Source of the DNA: Salinarchaeum sp. IM2453
GTDB taxonomy: Archaea > Halobacteriota > Halobacteria > Halobacteriales > Salinarchaeaceae
Direction: 5' to 3'
Length of the DNA: 64,000 nt
NCBI RefSeq assembly: GCF_019693215.1
Contig: NZ_CP081183.1
Span: 1,243,226 to 1,307,225, forward strand
A program made the translations under genes and the position numbers. The notes below the pieces were generated by a model, which had not been told where the DNA came from, did not search any database, and worked only from the letters and a program-made list of their open reading frames with translations. Positions 34,705-43,651 of the stretch are shown piece after piece. The stretch's first letter is position 1; each line of letters starts with the position of its first letter.

Positions 34705-34880
34705 ATATGCTAGCGATACACCTGTTCGTGCGAGACTTTGATAGTCTCGTAGTGTATTTCTCTGCATGGCTTCCGTACTTGCCTACGGGAGCCGCCGCAG
34801 GTCGGTGCGACGACACCGGCCTGCAACTTCTCACTGATTCTGATCTACTATCAGAAGCAAGTGTCTCCCGATAGCTTAAT
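34705..34880 (+). ncRNA. candidate multibranched structured RNA
   Basis: Six helices can be drawn: closing stem 34709-34715/34869-34875 (one mismatch), 34716-34721/34752-34757, 34731-34737/34743-34749, 34768-34776/34785-34793, 34797-34807/34814-34824, and 34838-34844/34850-34856 with outer 34832-34835/34860-34863. Two stems contain a T-G pair that is a wobble only if the plus strand is the RNA; on the minus strand it would be an A-C mismatch. It lies in the 356-base spacer upstream of the coiled-coil gene, on the opposite strand. Not tRNA, RNase P or SRP RNA as far as I can tell. Confidence 0.5.
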
Positions 34881-34955
34881 TTCTATTTTCCGACAGTATA
34901 AAACTACCTGAAGCCGCCGGGAAGGTCACATATTATACTGACTGCGTAAGTGTCA

Positions 34956-35007
34956 TTACGGAAGATTCGAGACAAAAGCCTCGCTTCAGGGCGATAAGGG
35001 GGTCAAA
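34956..35007 (+). repeat. 55-bp relic repeat, copy B
   Basis: Homologous to 22941-22994 (identical first 16 bases) and ends in the right-end-like motif CTTCAGGGCGATAAGGGGGT. The final bases overlap the stop codon of the M42 peptidase, so an old insertion appears to have reached or remodelled that 3' end. It marks the right border of the 33.4-35.0 kb island. Confidence 0.55.
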
Positions 35008-36061
35008 GGTCAACACTAAACGACGTGTCACTATCTGTACTTGCAACTGCTTCGACAAGCACCTCTACGGCAGCATCCAGATCTTCCGTATCGATAACTT
35101 CGACTGGGGTGTGCATGTATCGGTTTGGGATCCCCAAGTTTAGTGAGGGAATACCTCCAGCCTGTGTGAAAAATGCATCTGCATCTGTTCCCGTTCGAAT
35201 CCCGGCAGCCGAAAGCTGAATGTCAATTTCAGTTTCGTCTGCGGCAGTGCGTACGGTATCAACGACTTTTGGATGGTTTGCACTTCCCCGTCCGACAACC
35301 GGTCCTTCTCCTAATGCAACATCACTTGCTTTGTCACCCGGTGCGGATGGATAGTCAGTCGCGTGGGTAACATCAACTGCGACTGCAGCATCCGGTGCGA
35401 GTTCTTCGCCAATCATCTGTGCACCTTTCAGGCCTACCTCTTCTTGTACTGTTGAAACAGCGTATACTGTTGCGTCAACATCACGCTCTGCAGCGCGGCG
35501 AAGTGTCTCTGCAGCAACCCATGTCCCAACTCTGTTGTCAAGACCTCTTGCTGCGATTCGTGTTGATTGCAATTTGTTGACTGTTGTTGCTATTGTTACA
35601 GGGTCCCCGACTTCGACAAGCTCTTTTGCTTCTTCTTCATCTGCAGCGCCAATATCGACTTGCTGCTCTGCGATTGAGTCGTAGGTTTCGTCGTCCTTGT
35701 CTCGGAGATGAATCGCTGTCTGACCAATTACGCCGTGTATTGAGTTGTCCCCGTTATGTATCTTGACGTGTTGACCACGTGAGACCGTTTTATCTGACCC
35801 TCCAATTCGACCGAGATGGATGTATCCCTCATCATCGATCTTCCGAACAATATATCCAATCTCGTCTGTATGCCCGCCAATTGCAATTGCTGGTCCTTCA
35901 CCGTTTAGCACACCTACTGCATTTCCATACTCGTCTGTCCGAACTTCATCGGCAAACGTCTCAACATAGTCAATCCACCGCCGCTGTGCTTGAGTTTCAT
36001 ATCCAGATGGACTCGGTGTTTCAAGCAGGTCATACAGGAACTCTTGTTGTGAATCCTCCAT
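35003..36061 (-). CDS. M42-family aminopeptidase
   Basis: 352 aa, full length. Dinuclear metal ligands appear in order: GGHTDEIGY (His, near 63), RGLDNRVG (Asp), VQEEVGLKG (catalytic Glu-Glu), VDVTHATD (Asp) and MHTPVEVID (His). The family comprises self-compartmentalised tetrahedral (TET) aminopeptidases that finish peptide degradation in the cytosol; some members were misnamed endoglucanases. Its TGA stop lies within the relic repeat 34956-35007. Confidence 0.93.
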   Translation of the reverse strand: MEDSQQEFLYDLLETPSPSGYETQAQRRWIDYVETFADEVRTDEYGNAVGVLNGEGPAIAIGGHTDEIGYIVRKIDDEGYIHLGRIGGSDKTVSRGQHVKIHNGDNSIHGVIGQTAIHLRDKDDETYDSIAEQQVDIGAADEEEAKELVEVGDPVTIATTVNKLQSTRIAARGLDNRVGTWVAAETLRRAAERDVDATVYAVSTVQEEVGLKGAQMIGEELAPDAAVAVDVTHATDYPSAPGDKASDVALGEGPVVGRGSANHPKVVDTVRTAADETEIDIQLSAAGIRTGTDADAFFTQAGGIPSLNLGIPNRYMHTPVEVIDTEDLDAAVEVLVEAVASTDSDTSFSVDL

Positions 36062-36185
36062 ACCTTCATATTATTCCACGCAGGTAAAGAGACCACCGCT
36101 TGGACGAGGTGCCGAACTATATATGTGTGTATGTGAGGAAAATTTGTGTGGTTATCTTTTCTTGAATCACAGTGACAGTGAGGCG

Positions 36186-36219
36186 AAACTCTATGACTTC
36201 AGCCGTGGGAGGTGGTTAA
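36186..36219 (+). repeat. right-end-like relic motif
   Basis: CTTCAGCCGTGGGAGGTGGT at 36197-36216 followed by TAA matches the consensus shared with 48294, 58245, 34984 and others. Located in a spacer between the peptidase promoter and the RHH gene end. No adjoining transposase sequence. Confidence 0.45.
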
Positions 36220-36226
36220 TTGTGCG

Positions 36227-36409
36227 TCAACTGTCTGTTTCCTTATCCATCCGTCCGTGCCTCTGATCAATTTCGTCCAACAAATCGAGATTCTTGCGGA
36301 TGGATGCCCGGATTGCCTCACTTCGATTGACATACTTTGCATCATTTCCAACGTGGTTGTCTAAATCCTCAAGCAATTCCTCTGGAATCTCAACGCTAAT
36401 TTTTGGCAT
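36227..36409 (-). CDS. ribbon-helix-helix (CopG-type) protein
   Basis: 60 aa. The N-terminal strand PKISVEIPEELLEDLD and helix pair NRSEAIRASIRK form a classic RHH/CopG DNA-binding fold; a charged tail follows. Such proteins are dimeric repressors, either antitoxins or free-standing regulators. No toxin gene is adjacent, so a regulator is more likely. Confidence 0.85.
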   Translation of the reverse strand: MPKISVEIPEELLEDLDNHVGNDAKYVNRSEAIRASIRKNLDLLDEIDQRHGRMDKETDS

Positions 36410-36561
36410 ATCTGTTACTTATTTTTCGGCCTACTTTATTCAACCTGCTATGTAATGTCTCAGTTTATGTTCTGATTGTTCGTAATATGCTTACTATTTC
36501 TCGAAGCAATTGATGAGCCAAACAATAGCTTTGATTATCTCTGTGTGTATGATAGTCATTC

Positions 36562-37536
36562 ATGGAGTATACAACTCTTGGCTCAACTGGGATGAGTGTC
36601 AGCCGTATTTGTCTTGGGTGTATGAGCTTTGGCGATCAATCTTGGCGTGACTGGGTCCTTGAGGAAGAAGAGAGCCACGAAATCATCAACCGAGCAATTG
36701 ACCTTGGCATTAACTTCTTTGACACAGCCAATATGTACTCGCTAGGTGAAAGCGAGCGTATCTTAGGCAAGGCACTTGAGGGATACCGTGATCGAGCTGT
36801 CATTGCCAGTAAGTGCTACTTTGAAATGGATGAATCAAATCCTAATTCTCAGGGTCTCTCCCGAAAGGCAATTGAGCAGGAACTAGCTGCCAGCAAGGAA
36901 CGCCTTGGGGTTGATACGATTGACCTATATCAAACCCACCGATGGGATTACAACACACCAATTGAAGAAACACTGAAGACTCTTGATGATGCGGTTCAAC
37001 GTGGTGATATTCGATATCCTGGAGCATCCTCAATGTGGGCTTATCAGTTTGCCCAGTCTCTCTCCAAAGCAGACTCAGTTGATGTTCAGCCGTTTGTCTC
37101 CATGCAGAATCACTATAACCTCGTCTATCGTGAGGAAGAACGTGAAATGCTGCCACTGTGTGAGGAGGAAGGCATTGGTGTGCTACCGTGGAGCCCACTT
37201 GCCCGAGGATATTTGACACGTCCGTATGAACAAATCGACGCTACATCTCGTGGGGAAGCAGAAGAATATCTTTACGAACATCCTTACAGAGAGGGAGGTG
37301 GTGACACTATCAACGAGCGTGTCGAAGAGCTTGCTGCTGAGAAAGGCGTCTCAATGGCACAGATTGCACTCTCATGGCTGTTGCACCAAGATGTAGTTGA
37401 CGCTCCAATTATTGGCGTCACAAGTGTTGAGCATCTTGAACAGGCAGTAGAAGCACTTGATATCGATCTTACAAGCAGCGAACAAGAATACTTAGAAGAA
37501 CCGTATGAGCCCGTCCCGGTCTCTGGCCATGAGTAG
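36562..37536 (+). CDS. aldo/keto reductase
   Basis: 324 aa TIM-barrel oxidoreductase. The catalytic tetrad is visible: Asp and Tyr in FDTANMYSLGES, Lys in IASKCYF, His in YQTHRWD. C-terminal NADPH-binding part contains PIIGVTSVEHLEQA. Resembles the YajO/potassium-channel-beta-like AKR group; substrate unknown. The usual IR+IGVSN motif reads IRYPGASSM. Monocistronic. Confidence 0.9.
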   Translation: MEYTTLGSTGMSVSRICLGCMSFGDQSWRDWVLEEEESHEIINRAIDLGINFFDTANMYSLGESERILGKALEGYRDRAVIASKCYFEMDESNPNSQGLSRKAIEQELAASKERLGVDTIDLYQTHRWDYNTPIEETLKTLDDAVQRGDIRYPGASSMWAYQFAQSLSKADSVDVQPFVSMQNHYNLVYREEEREMLPLCEEEGIGVLPWSPLARGYLTRPYEQIDATSRGEAEEYLYEHPYREGGGDTINERVEELAAEKGVSMAQIALSWLLHQDVVDAPIIGVTSVEHLEQAVEALDIDLTSSEQEYLEEPYEPVPVSGHE

Positions 37537-37623
37537 TTATTCTTCGATAATACAGTTTTGCGCTTAGCTGGATTATAGTATTCTATAACTCTCTCAGGTT
37601 GGTGCCTCCCCTGCTAACTACTG

Positions 37624-38373
37624 CTATAGTTTTTTGTTCCACTGATCGGTTCGGAACTTCTCCTCAGCTAGCTCCTCTGCCCTATCAACAGTCTCTTTGT
37701 CGACCGCAGCCGTATCTCCACCATACTTTTCCTTGAATTTGGCTATCATTTCATCGATTACTGTTGCTCGGTCATGATCAATGTAATCTTGCATAATAAC
37801 AACACGCTTTTCTGCTGATTTAACGGCTTTATCTGATACTTTCTTTTCTCCAATTCGCAATGCACGGAGCATTTCTTCGATATTTAGACTGTAACTCAAT
37901 GTAGCGTGATGTAATACTGCGTTCTTTTTACGGAGTTGTGCTGCACCTCCGATTTTTCCATCTGCATGTGAAACATCATTTAGTGGTTCATGATGTGCAT
38001 CTAATCCAACATTGTCCAGTGCATCAATTACCCACTGATTTAGCATCCGATAGTTCTCTCGGACATCCTCCGGTACTTCTTCCCGAGGTAAATACATTGA
38101 GAACGTGATGACGGCCCCCGGCTCAACAAACATTGCACCACCACCAGTTACCCTCCGTATCACTGGAATATCATTTTGCTCAACGTAGTCTGTGGCTACT
38201 TCGTCTTTGTATGCCTGAAACCGTCCTAGGGGGACTGCTGGCGTTTTTCGATACCAGAACCGAAGTGTCGGTTCCCCATCACCTTGATCCATATTGTCAA
38301 GTAATGTTTGGTCGAGAGCGTGGTGTACTGCTTCCGGCCGCCTCTCTCTGGTGTTGATAATATTCCAAGTCAT
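37624..38373 (-). CDS. lplA: lipoate-protein ligase A, catalytic domain
   Basis: 249 aa BPL/LPL catalytic domain. The RRVTGGGAMF motif (lipoyl-AMP site) near residue 75 and the lysine motif DGKIGGAAQ are present. Attaches free lipoate to E2/GcvH lipoyl domains. It lacks the accessory C-terminal domain, which is encoded by the separate upstream gene (38370-38639) with a four-base ATGA overlap, the bipartite arrangement known from Thermoplasma. Confidence 0.92.
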   Translation of the reverse strand: MTWNIINTRERRPEAVHHALDQTLLDNMDQGDGEPTLRFWYRKTPAVPLGRFQAYKDEVATDYVEQNDIPVIRRVTGGGAMFVEPGAVITFSMYLPREEVPEDVRENYRMLNQWVIDALDNVGLDAHHEPLNDVSHADGKIGGAAQLRKKNAVLHHATLSYSLNIEEMLRALRIGEKKVSDKAVKSAEKRVVIMQDYIDHDRATVIDEMIAKFKEKYGGDTAAVDKETVDRAEELAEEKFRTDQWNKKL

Positions 38374-38639
38374 GCTGTTGCCTCTTCGATCGCATCAGCC
38401 AGGTCAGCTGCATCGAATCCAATCAAATCGGCATCTACGCTGTTTATTTGCCTAATCAGTATATCCCTTTCAACATCTGTCCGATATCCACTGAGTACTG
38501 ATTCAAGTTGCTCTCTAGCTTCTGGTGGCTCCAAAAAGAAGTCTCCAGTGATCCTCACGTCTTTGATTTCTTCATCATATTTCACTGCAACTTCCAATAG
38601 TTTGCCTTCTGGTGGTTTTACTGAGGCCGTTGATTCCAT
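38370..38639 (-). CDS. lplB: lipoate-protein ligase accessory (C-terminal domain) subunit
   Basis: 89 aa. Begins with a strand-rich section KPPEGKLLEVAVKYDE..ITGDFFLEPPE and continues as a helical Lpl C-terminal-like domain ending DLADAIEEAT. In bipartite ligases this subunit is needed for lipoate adenylation by LplA. First gene of the two-gene operon. Confidence 0.85.
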   Translation of the reverse strand: MESTASVKPPEGKLLEVAVKYDEEIKDVRITGDFFLEPPEAREQLESVLSGYRTDVERDILIRQINSVDADLIGFDAADLADAIEEATA

Positions 38640-38746
38640 ATCACTCTATATATGCTTGAGAGATCCTTTTGCTTTCTGGTTATTTATTCCCATCAAGTAT
38701 ACTATAAATAACTATCCGATCAGCGGTTGCATACTCTGTTCATTTG

Positions 38747-40012
38747 TCAGTCCCCGTAATCAGGCAACTGGTGTGCACACTTTGGACAGTATTTTGGACT
38801 GTCAAATGAACTTAGATCTGTAGAACAATTCGGACAATTCATGATTTCTGCGTCTGTCATCACTTCATCTTCCTCGATCTCCTCGTTCTCTTTGCTCTCA
38901 CTAAGGTCCTGATCCGTTCCAATCGCTTCTAGATGCCGCTTAATCGTCCGATACACTTTAGCTGGATCTGTTGCTGTGCGAACGCTGTGATGACCAAGTG
39001 CAGCCAGTAATACTCGTGTATCTCGACTTGACTTGGAGTGACCAGTGTCTAATGCATGTAGGTCCTTCGACTCTGATGCGACATACAGTGTTCCATTCAC
39101 TACTATCGGAGATGTTAGAACTTTTCCTGTGACACGATATCTCCAGTCTGTGTTCCCCGTCCCAGTATCAATTGCATATATCTGACTATCTGAGCTCCCA
39201 ACATACAGTGTGTCTCCAGCTACCGTTGGGGAGCTTCGAATCTGTCCTGACGCTTTGTGTGTCCACTTTTCTGCACCTGAGTTCACATCATACGCACTTA
39301 GCTTATTGTACCCCGACGCGAAGACTGTCCTATCAACAACAGTTGGGGAACTGTGGCTTGGTCCCGCTAGCTTCGCTGACCATTCTTCGCTTCCTGTCTT
39401 CGCATTTACTGCGTACAAATTACTGTCCCAACTCCCGACGAACAACAATCCATTACTCACTGTCGGTGAAGATGTAACACTCCTCCCTGTCTCAAATTTC
39501 CACTGTTTTCGCCCTTCGTCAATATTGATCGCATATAATCCGCCATCGTTACTCCCAACATACAACATATTATCCACAATTACTGGTGAAGATTTCACAT
39601 CACGGCCCGTTTTTACTGCCCATTGTTCTCCACCGCTATCGATGTCTAATGCTCGCAAATAACCATCAGAGTCGCCAATATAGACCGTTTCATCAAGAAC
39701 TGAAGGTGAACTTCGAATTTGATCACTGACCGAATTGCTCCAGAGTTCTTCTCCATCCTTAACATCAATGGCATACACTGTCCCATTCTCACTCCCAATG
39801 TATGCTACCTGATTAAGTACTGCTGGAGATGTTTCTACACCTCCAGCAATCTGTGTTCGCCACTTTTGCTCGCCTGTCTCCGCATCAATAGCATAGAGCC
39901 CGGATCCACTACCGATATAAACCGTCCCATCAACGACCGTTGGAGAAGATTCTCCCCAGTTATGTGCACCAAACTTCCATGTTGCCGACCCGGAGGATTT
40001 GCCTTCACTCAT
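38747..40012 (-). CDS. cytoplasmic PQQ-like beta-propeller protein with C-terminal zinc ribbon
   Basis: 421 aa. About eight repeats of the type SSPTVVDGTVYIGSGSGLYA..TGEQKW (residues ~15-325) form a PQQ-like/quinoprotein beta-propeller. Unlike most relatives it has no signal peptide or membrane segment. A helical stretch (~330-390) and a CPNC..CPKC zinc ribbon end the protein. No quinoprotein active-site residues are evident, so it is more likely a scaffold than a dehydrogenase. Confidence 0.82.
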   Translation of the reverse strand: MSEGKSSGSATWKFGAHNWGESSPTVVDGTVYIGSGSGLYAIDAETGEQKWRTQIAGGVETSPAVLNQVAYIGSENGTVYAIDVKDGEELWSNSVSDQIRSSPSVLDETVYIGDSDGYLRALDIDSGGEQWAVKTGRDVKSSPVIVDNMLYVGSNDGGLYAINIDEGRKQWKFETGRSVTSSPTVSNGLLFVGSWDSNLYAVNAKTGSEEWSAKLAGPSHSSPTVVDRTVFASGYNKLSAYDVNSGAEKWTHKASGQIRSSPTVAGDTLYVGSSDSQIYAIDTGTGNTDWRYRVTGKVLTSPIVVNGTLYVASESKDLHALDTGHSKSSRDTRVLLAALGHHSVRTATDPAKVYRTIKRHLEAIGTDQDLSESKENEEIEEDEVMTDAEIMNCPNCSTDLSSFDSPKYCPKCAHQLPDYGD

Positions 40013-40191
40013 ATCCTTCTTTTAGTGGTGTCTTTCCTTAACTCTTGTAGCCTTGGATTGCGTCTGTCATACAAGTGTAAAATATACAATATTTATCACT
40101 AGTAGAATCGCCACAACGCAGTCAAAACAACTCACACCAGTTGTCGATAATAGTGCTAATCTCTGGAGCTGTGCTATTGTTGCTGCGCTGT

Positions 40192-41616
40192 CTACCGGTC
40201 TATTACGTGAATCGGTCGGCCCAATGCCTTTTCACAGGCTTCCATTACTGACTCTGCAAGAGTTGGATGGGTATGGATCGTCTCTGCTACCTCGTCCAGT
40301 GTCGCTTCCATCTCAACGGCGAGCGTGAGCTCAGCGATTAATTCTGAAGCTTCTGGCCCAACGACCTGGCCGCCGATCACACGTTCGTTTTCGTCGGCTA
40401 CTACACGGACAAATCCGTCTGTTTCATCCTGCGCCATTGCCCGACCTGAAGCCCGGAATGGGAATTTCCCGACAATCGGATCGATACCAGCTTCCTTTGC
40501 TTCATCTTCAGTCATCCCGGTAACAGCAATTTCAGGGTCCGTGAAGCATGCTGCTGGAACTGTTTTATGATCTAGCTCTGAATCCATCCCTGCAATCACT
40601 TCTGCTGCGACAACTCCCTGATGGGAGGCACGATGCGCTAGCATTGGCTCTCCAAGCACATCCCCAATCGCATAAATTCCATCAACCTCTGTCCGCAGCT
40701 GGTCATCTACATTGATGCGTCCCCAGTCATCTGTTTCGACCCCCGCTGCTTCGAGATTTGCAGTATCTGTGCGGGGTGACCGGCCAATGGCAACCATAAT
40801 TTCTTCGCCGGTGTATTCACGGAATTCGTTATCGTCTTCGTCTTCAACTGGCATTGCAGCGACGGTCACGGTTCCATCGTCATTTTCCCACCATTCTCGC
40901 GCTTCCATACCGAAGTGGAAGTCAATACCAATCTTTTCTCCCCGCCGCATTACCGGCTTCACAAGATCATCTTCATAGCCTCGCAACGCTGTTGGTGGAC
41001 GACCGATCAGTGTTACATCACATCCAACCTTTGCAAGCACGTCTGCGGTTTCCAGGCTGATGTATCCTCCACCGATAATAATCATCGAATCTGGCAGTTC
41101 GGTTTTGTTGAGCACATCACGAGAATCAAGAATTGGATCAGCATCAAATGAGAAGCCCGGGATCTCAGTAGGAACTGATCCTGTCGCAATGATTGCATCA
41201 TCAAACTCAATTCGTTCTGTTACGTTTCCGTCTTCGTCAAAAATTTCTACTGAACTGTCGTCGATAAATTCTGCCCGTCCGTTTACTTCCCGGACACCGT
41301 TTGCCTTGAATAATTTCCCAATACCGCCTGTAAGACGTCGAACAACGCGATCTTTCCATCGCGAAAGTTTCGCATAATCAAACTCTGGATCTGCGTGGAT
41401 TCCCATATGCTCAGCATTGCCAACTCGATGGGCCATTGTTGTTGCTTTAATTAGTGCCTTTGATGGGATACATCCTCTATTTAGACACGTTCCTCCGACG
41501 TCTTCCATCTCTACAACTGTAGTATCAAGACCTAGCTGTCCCGCCCGAATAGCCGCAACATAACCGCCTGGGCCAGCACCGATGACGAGCACCTCTGTTG
41601 AGTTCGTCTCAACCAT
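40192..41616 (-). CDS. lpdA: dihydrolipoamide dehydrogenase
   Basis: 474 aa flavoprotein disulfide reductase. FAD motif VIGAGPGGYVAA (N-terminus), redox pair Cys-x4-Cys in GGTCLNRGCIPSKAL, NAD motif IIGGGYISLETA, and C-terminal His-Glu base HTHPTLAE. E3 component that reoxidises lipoyl groups of 2-oxoacid dehydrogenase or glycine-cleavage complexes. E1/E2 genes are not adjacent in this window. Confidence 0.95.
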   Translation of the reverse strand: MVETNSTEVLVIGAGPGGYVAAIRAGQLGLDTTVVEMEDVGGTCLNRGCIPSKALIKATTMAHRVGNAEHMGIHADPEFDYAKLSRWKDRVVRRLTGGIGKLFKANGVREVNGRAEFIDDSSVEIFDEDGNVTERIEFDDAIIATGSVPTEIPGFSFDADPILDSRDVLNKTELPDSMIIIGGGYISLETADVLAKVGCDVTLIGRPPTALRGYEDDLVKPVMRRGEKIGIDFHFGMEAREWWENDDGTVTVAAMPVEDEDDNEFREYTGEEIMVAIGRSPRTDTANLEAAGVETDDWGRINVDDQLRTEVDGIYAIGDVLGEPMLAHRASHQGVVAAEVIAGMDSELDHKTVPAACFTDPEIAVTGMTEDEAKEAGIDPIVGKFPFRASGRAMAQDETDGFVRVVADENERVIGGQVVGPEASELIAELTLAVEMEATLDEVAETIHTHPTLAESVMEACEKALGRPIHVIDR

Positions 41617-41666
41617 GCACTGTTGGTTGTAATCCTACTACTTAAAATCGGATGAATCGGAATTTT

Positions 41667-42884
41667 TTAATTTTCACGGGCAACATCGTATCCCGCATCT
41701 TGAATTGCTGAAATTATCTGCTCTGCGTGTGATTCACCACTTGCAACTACACGGAAGATCAGATATGCCTCTCCAACGCCGAGATCTTCCACAGCTCGCT
41801 CGTGACGAACTGTCCTGATATTTGCATCTTGCTCGGCCATAATTTCCGAGATTTCTGCCATTTTTCCTGGTCTGTCATCAATGTGAATCTTGAGCTGTAG
41901 CAACTGATACATATCAGCCATTGCATGCTGTAGTACTGTCTCTAACATTGACATATCGATATTGCCTCCACATAACAGCGGCACAACTGTCTCATCTGTT
42001 ACGTTGAGGTCATCGGATAACATCCCAGCAACGGAAGCAGCTCCCGCTCCTTCGACCAACTGCTTGGCACGTTGCAGTAGTACCAAAATCGCTTCAGCAA
42101 TCTCATCATCGCCTACGGTAACTACTTTATCAACATTTTCTTCTATCAAACTGAGTGTTAGTTCTGAGATTCCACCTGTTGCAATCCCATCAGCAATTGT
42201 GTCTGGGTTTTCATGATCAACTGGAATCCCTTTGTCAAGGCTTTGGGGGACAGTTGCTGCATCTTCTGCTTGTACTCCAACAACTCGTATATCTGGAGCG
42301 ACCGCTTTCAGTGCAGTTGAAATTCCCCCGATCAGTCCACCACCTCCAATAGGAACGATTACAGTATCAACCTCTGGCACCTGCTCATAGATCTCAAGAC
42401 CAAGTGTCCCCTGTCCAGCAACAATATCTTCATCATCGTATGCATGCACAAATACCGAGTCTTCGTCAGCCATTTCTTGTGCGTGATCCATCGCCGCCTG
42501 GAAATTTCGTCCGTGTAAAATGACTTCTGCTCCGTATTCACTTGTCGCATCCACCTTCGCTTGTGGCGCGTCGTTTGGCATTACGATTGTCGAGTCGAGT
42601 CCTGATTTTGTTGCGGCAAGTGCCACACCCTGTGCATGATTGCCAGCACTGGCCGCAACTGCATGAGTTGGCCCTCCTTCTTCGACTACCCGCTGCATTT
42701 TGTTGTATGCACCTCGTGTCTTGAACGAGCCAGTCCGCTGCAAATGTTCCATTTTTAGTCGAACTGTCCCATCACACATCGAACTTAAAGAACGACTGAT
42801 CTCAATTGGTGTCCGAGTAACAACTGACTCGTCATCAATCCGAGACCGAGCAGCTCGTATGTCTTCTATTGTCACGTCAGCCAT
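41667..42884 (-). CDS. ilvA: threonine ammonia-lyase (threonine deaminase)
   Basis: 405 aa. PLP lysine in GSFKTRGAYNK (near residue 55), phosphate loop GGGGLIGG, and a C-terminal ACT-like domain from about residue 325 (HIDDRPGKMAEISEIM). Converts threonine to 2-oxobutyrate, feeding isoleucine synthesis or catabolism. The single ACT domain is the short form also seen in catabolic TdcB-like enzymes, so biosynthetic versus catabolic use cannot be settled. Confidence 0.92.
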   Translation of the reverse strand: MADVTIEDIRAARSRIDDESVVTRTPIEISRSLSSMCDGTVRLKMEHLQRTGSFKTRGAYNKMQRVVEEGGPTHAVAASAGNHAQGVALAATKSGLDSTIVMPNDAPQAKVDATSEYGAEVILHGRNFQAAMDHAQEMADEDSVFVHAYDDEDIVAGQGTLGLEIYEQVPEVDTVIVPIGGGGLIGGISTALKAVAPDIRVVGVQAEDAATVPQSLDKGIPVDHENPDTIADGIATGGISELTLSLIEENVDKVVTVGDDEIAEAILVLLQRAKQLVEGAGAASVAGMLSDDLNVTDETVVPLLCGGNIDMSMLETVLQHAMADMYQLLQLKIHIDDRPGKMAEISEIMAEQDANIRTVRHERAVEDLGVGEAYLIFRVVASGESHAEQIISAIQDAGYDVAREN

Positions 42885-43080
42885 AACAACCGGATTTGAG
42901 ATAATAATGTAAAATAGTTTCCCCGAATGGCAAACACATGATATATTTTACAGCAACAAATTCCGCTAAGGCAAGCAGAAGCCCTCATAGAATTTTGCAT
43001 GAGTTAGTATAGAAATGAATCCCTCCGCTAATTATCAAATGAACAAAAGAATTATTATTCTCAAGAATGTAATCAATCTT

Positions 43081-43284
43081 ATGAGTATTGTTAGTAAAGT
43101 ACTCGCTGCCTTCTCTTTGAAGTCGGTCAATACTTCATCTTCAGAGTCTGGCGGCTACTGGTGTCACGACTGTGACTGTCGTATCCCAGCAAGTGATGTG
43201 CCTGACGATGAGAGCCCATTTTGTCCTTCTTGTGGAGAACAAATGAAGTTCGAACGTTCCTCTCTTCCTAGCTGTGCGTGCTGA
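43081..43284 (+). CDS. small zinc-ribbon protein
   Basis: 67 aa. Zinc ribbon WCHDCDCRIP..FCPSCGEQM (about residues 28-55) follows a Ser-rich N-terminus and the protein ends in PSCAC. ATG 43081 preferred over 43015 because upstream residues are poorly composed. Function unknown; such proteins are abundant in haloarchaea. Confidence 0.65.
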   Translation: MSIVSKVLAAFSLKSVNTSSSESGGYWCHDCDCRIPASDVPDDESPFCPSCGEQMKFERSSLPSCAC

Positions 43285-43379
43285 ATTACAGCGGTCGCAG
43301 ACAAAATTCTCAGGTTAACTATGGAAAGAGATCAAACTCTGTCTGTGACCGGTATATAAGAGCATCTCTATATTCGTGA

Positions 43380-43556
43380 TTAGCGGACAATTACACTTGT
43401 TAATGCCACCAAAATAATGACGACTAGTACGTATCGGGTCAGGGTAAACTCAAGCATATCAATAAAGTCCATCCCCCAAAGTGCAATATACCCAATGATG
43501 GCTGATCCAATCACGTTGATAATGAAGTGAACCCGTGGATCACCTTTTGACTCCAT
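43380..43556 (-). CDS. small two-helix membrane protein
   Basis: 58 aa, below usual calling length. Starts MESKGDPRVHFIIN and has two hydrophobic segments (residues ~11-30 and ~42-57) separated by GMDFIDMLEFTLTRY. The charged start, clean frame and hydrophobic spacing support a real gene. No family recognised. Confidence 0.6.
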   Translation of the reverse strand: MESKGDPRVHFIINVIGSAIIGYIALWGMDFIDMLEFTLTRYVLVVIILVALTSVIVR

Positions 43557-43651
43557 CTCATTCTTAACTTTGGCATGTATCCGTATAAGTACTTAGTTAA
43601 CTACCGACCAATACCACGCTATTTAGGTTACAAGGCTTCTTAAATTCAACA

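Noticed and set aside
34705-34880. tRNA, RNase P RNA or SRP RNA at the structured region
   Set aside because: No cloverleaf or T-loop, none of the conserved RNase P core sequences, and no SRP helix 8 signature could be found.
36227-36409. Toxin-antitoxin module around the RHH protein
   Set aside because: No small toxin-like gene lies within several hundred bases on either side.
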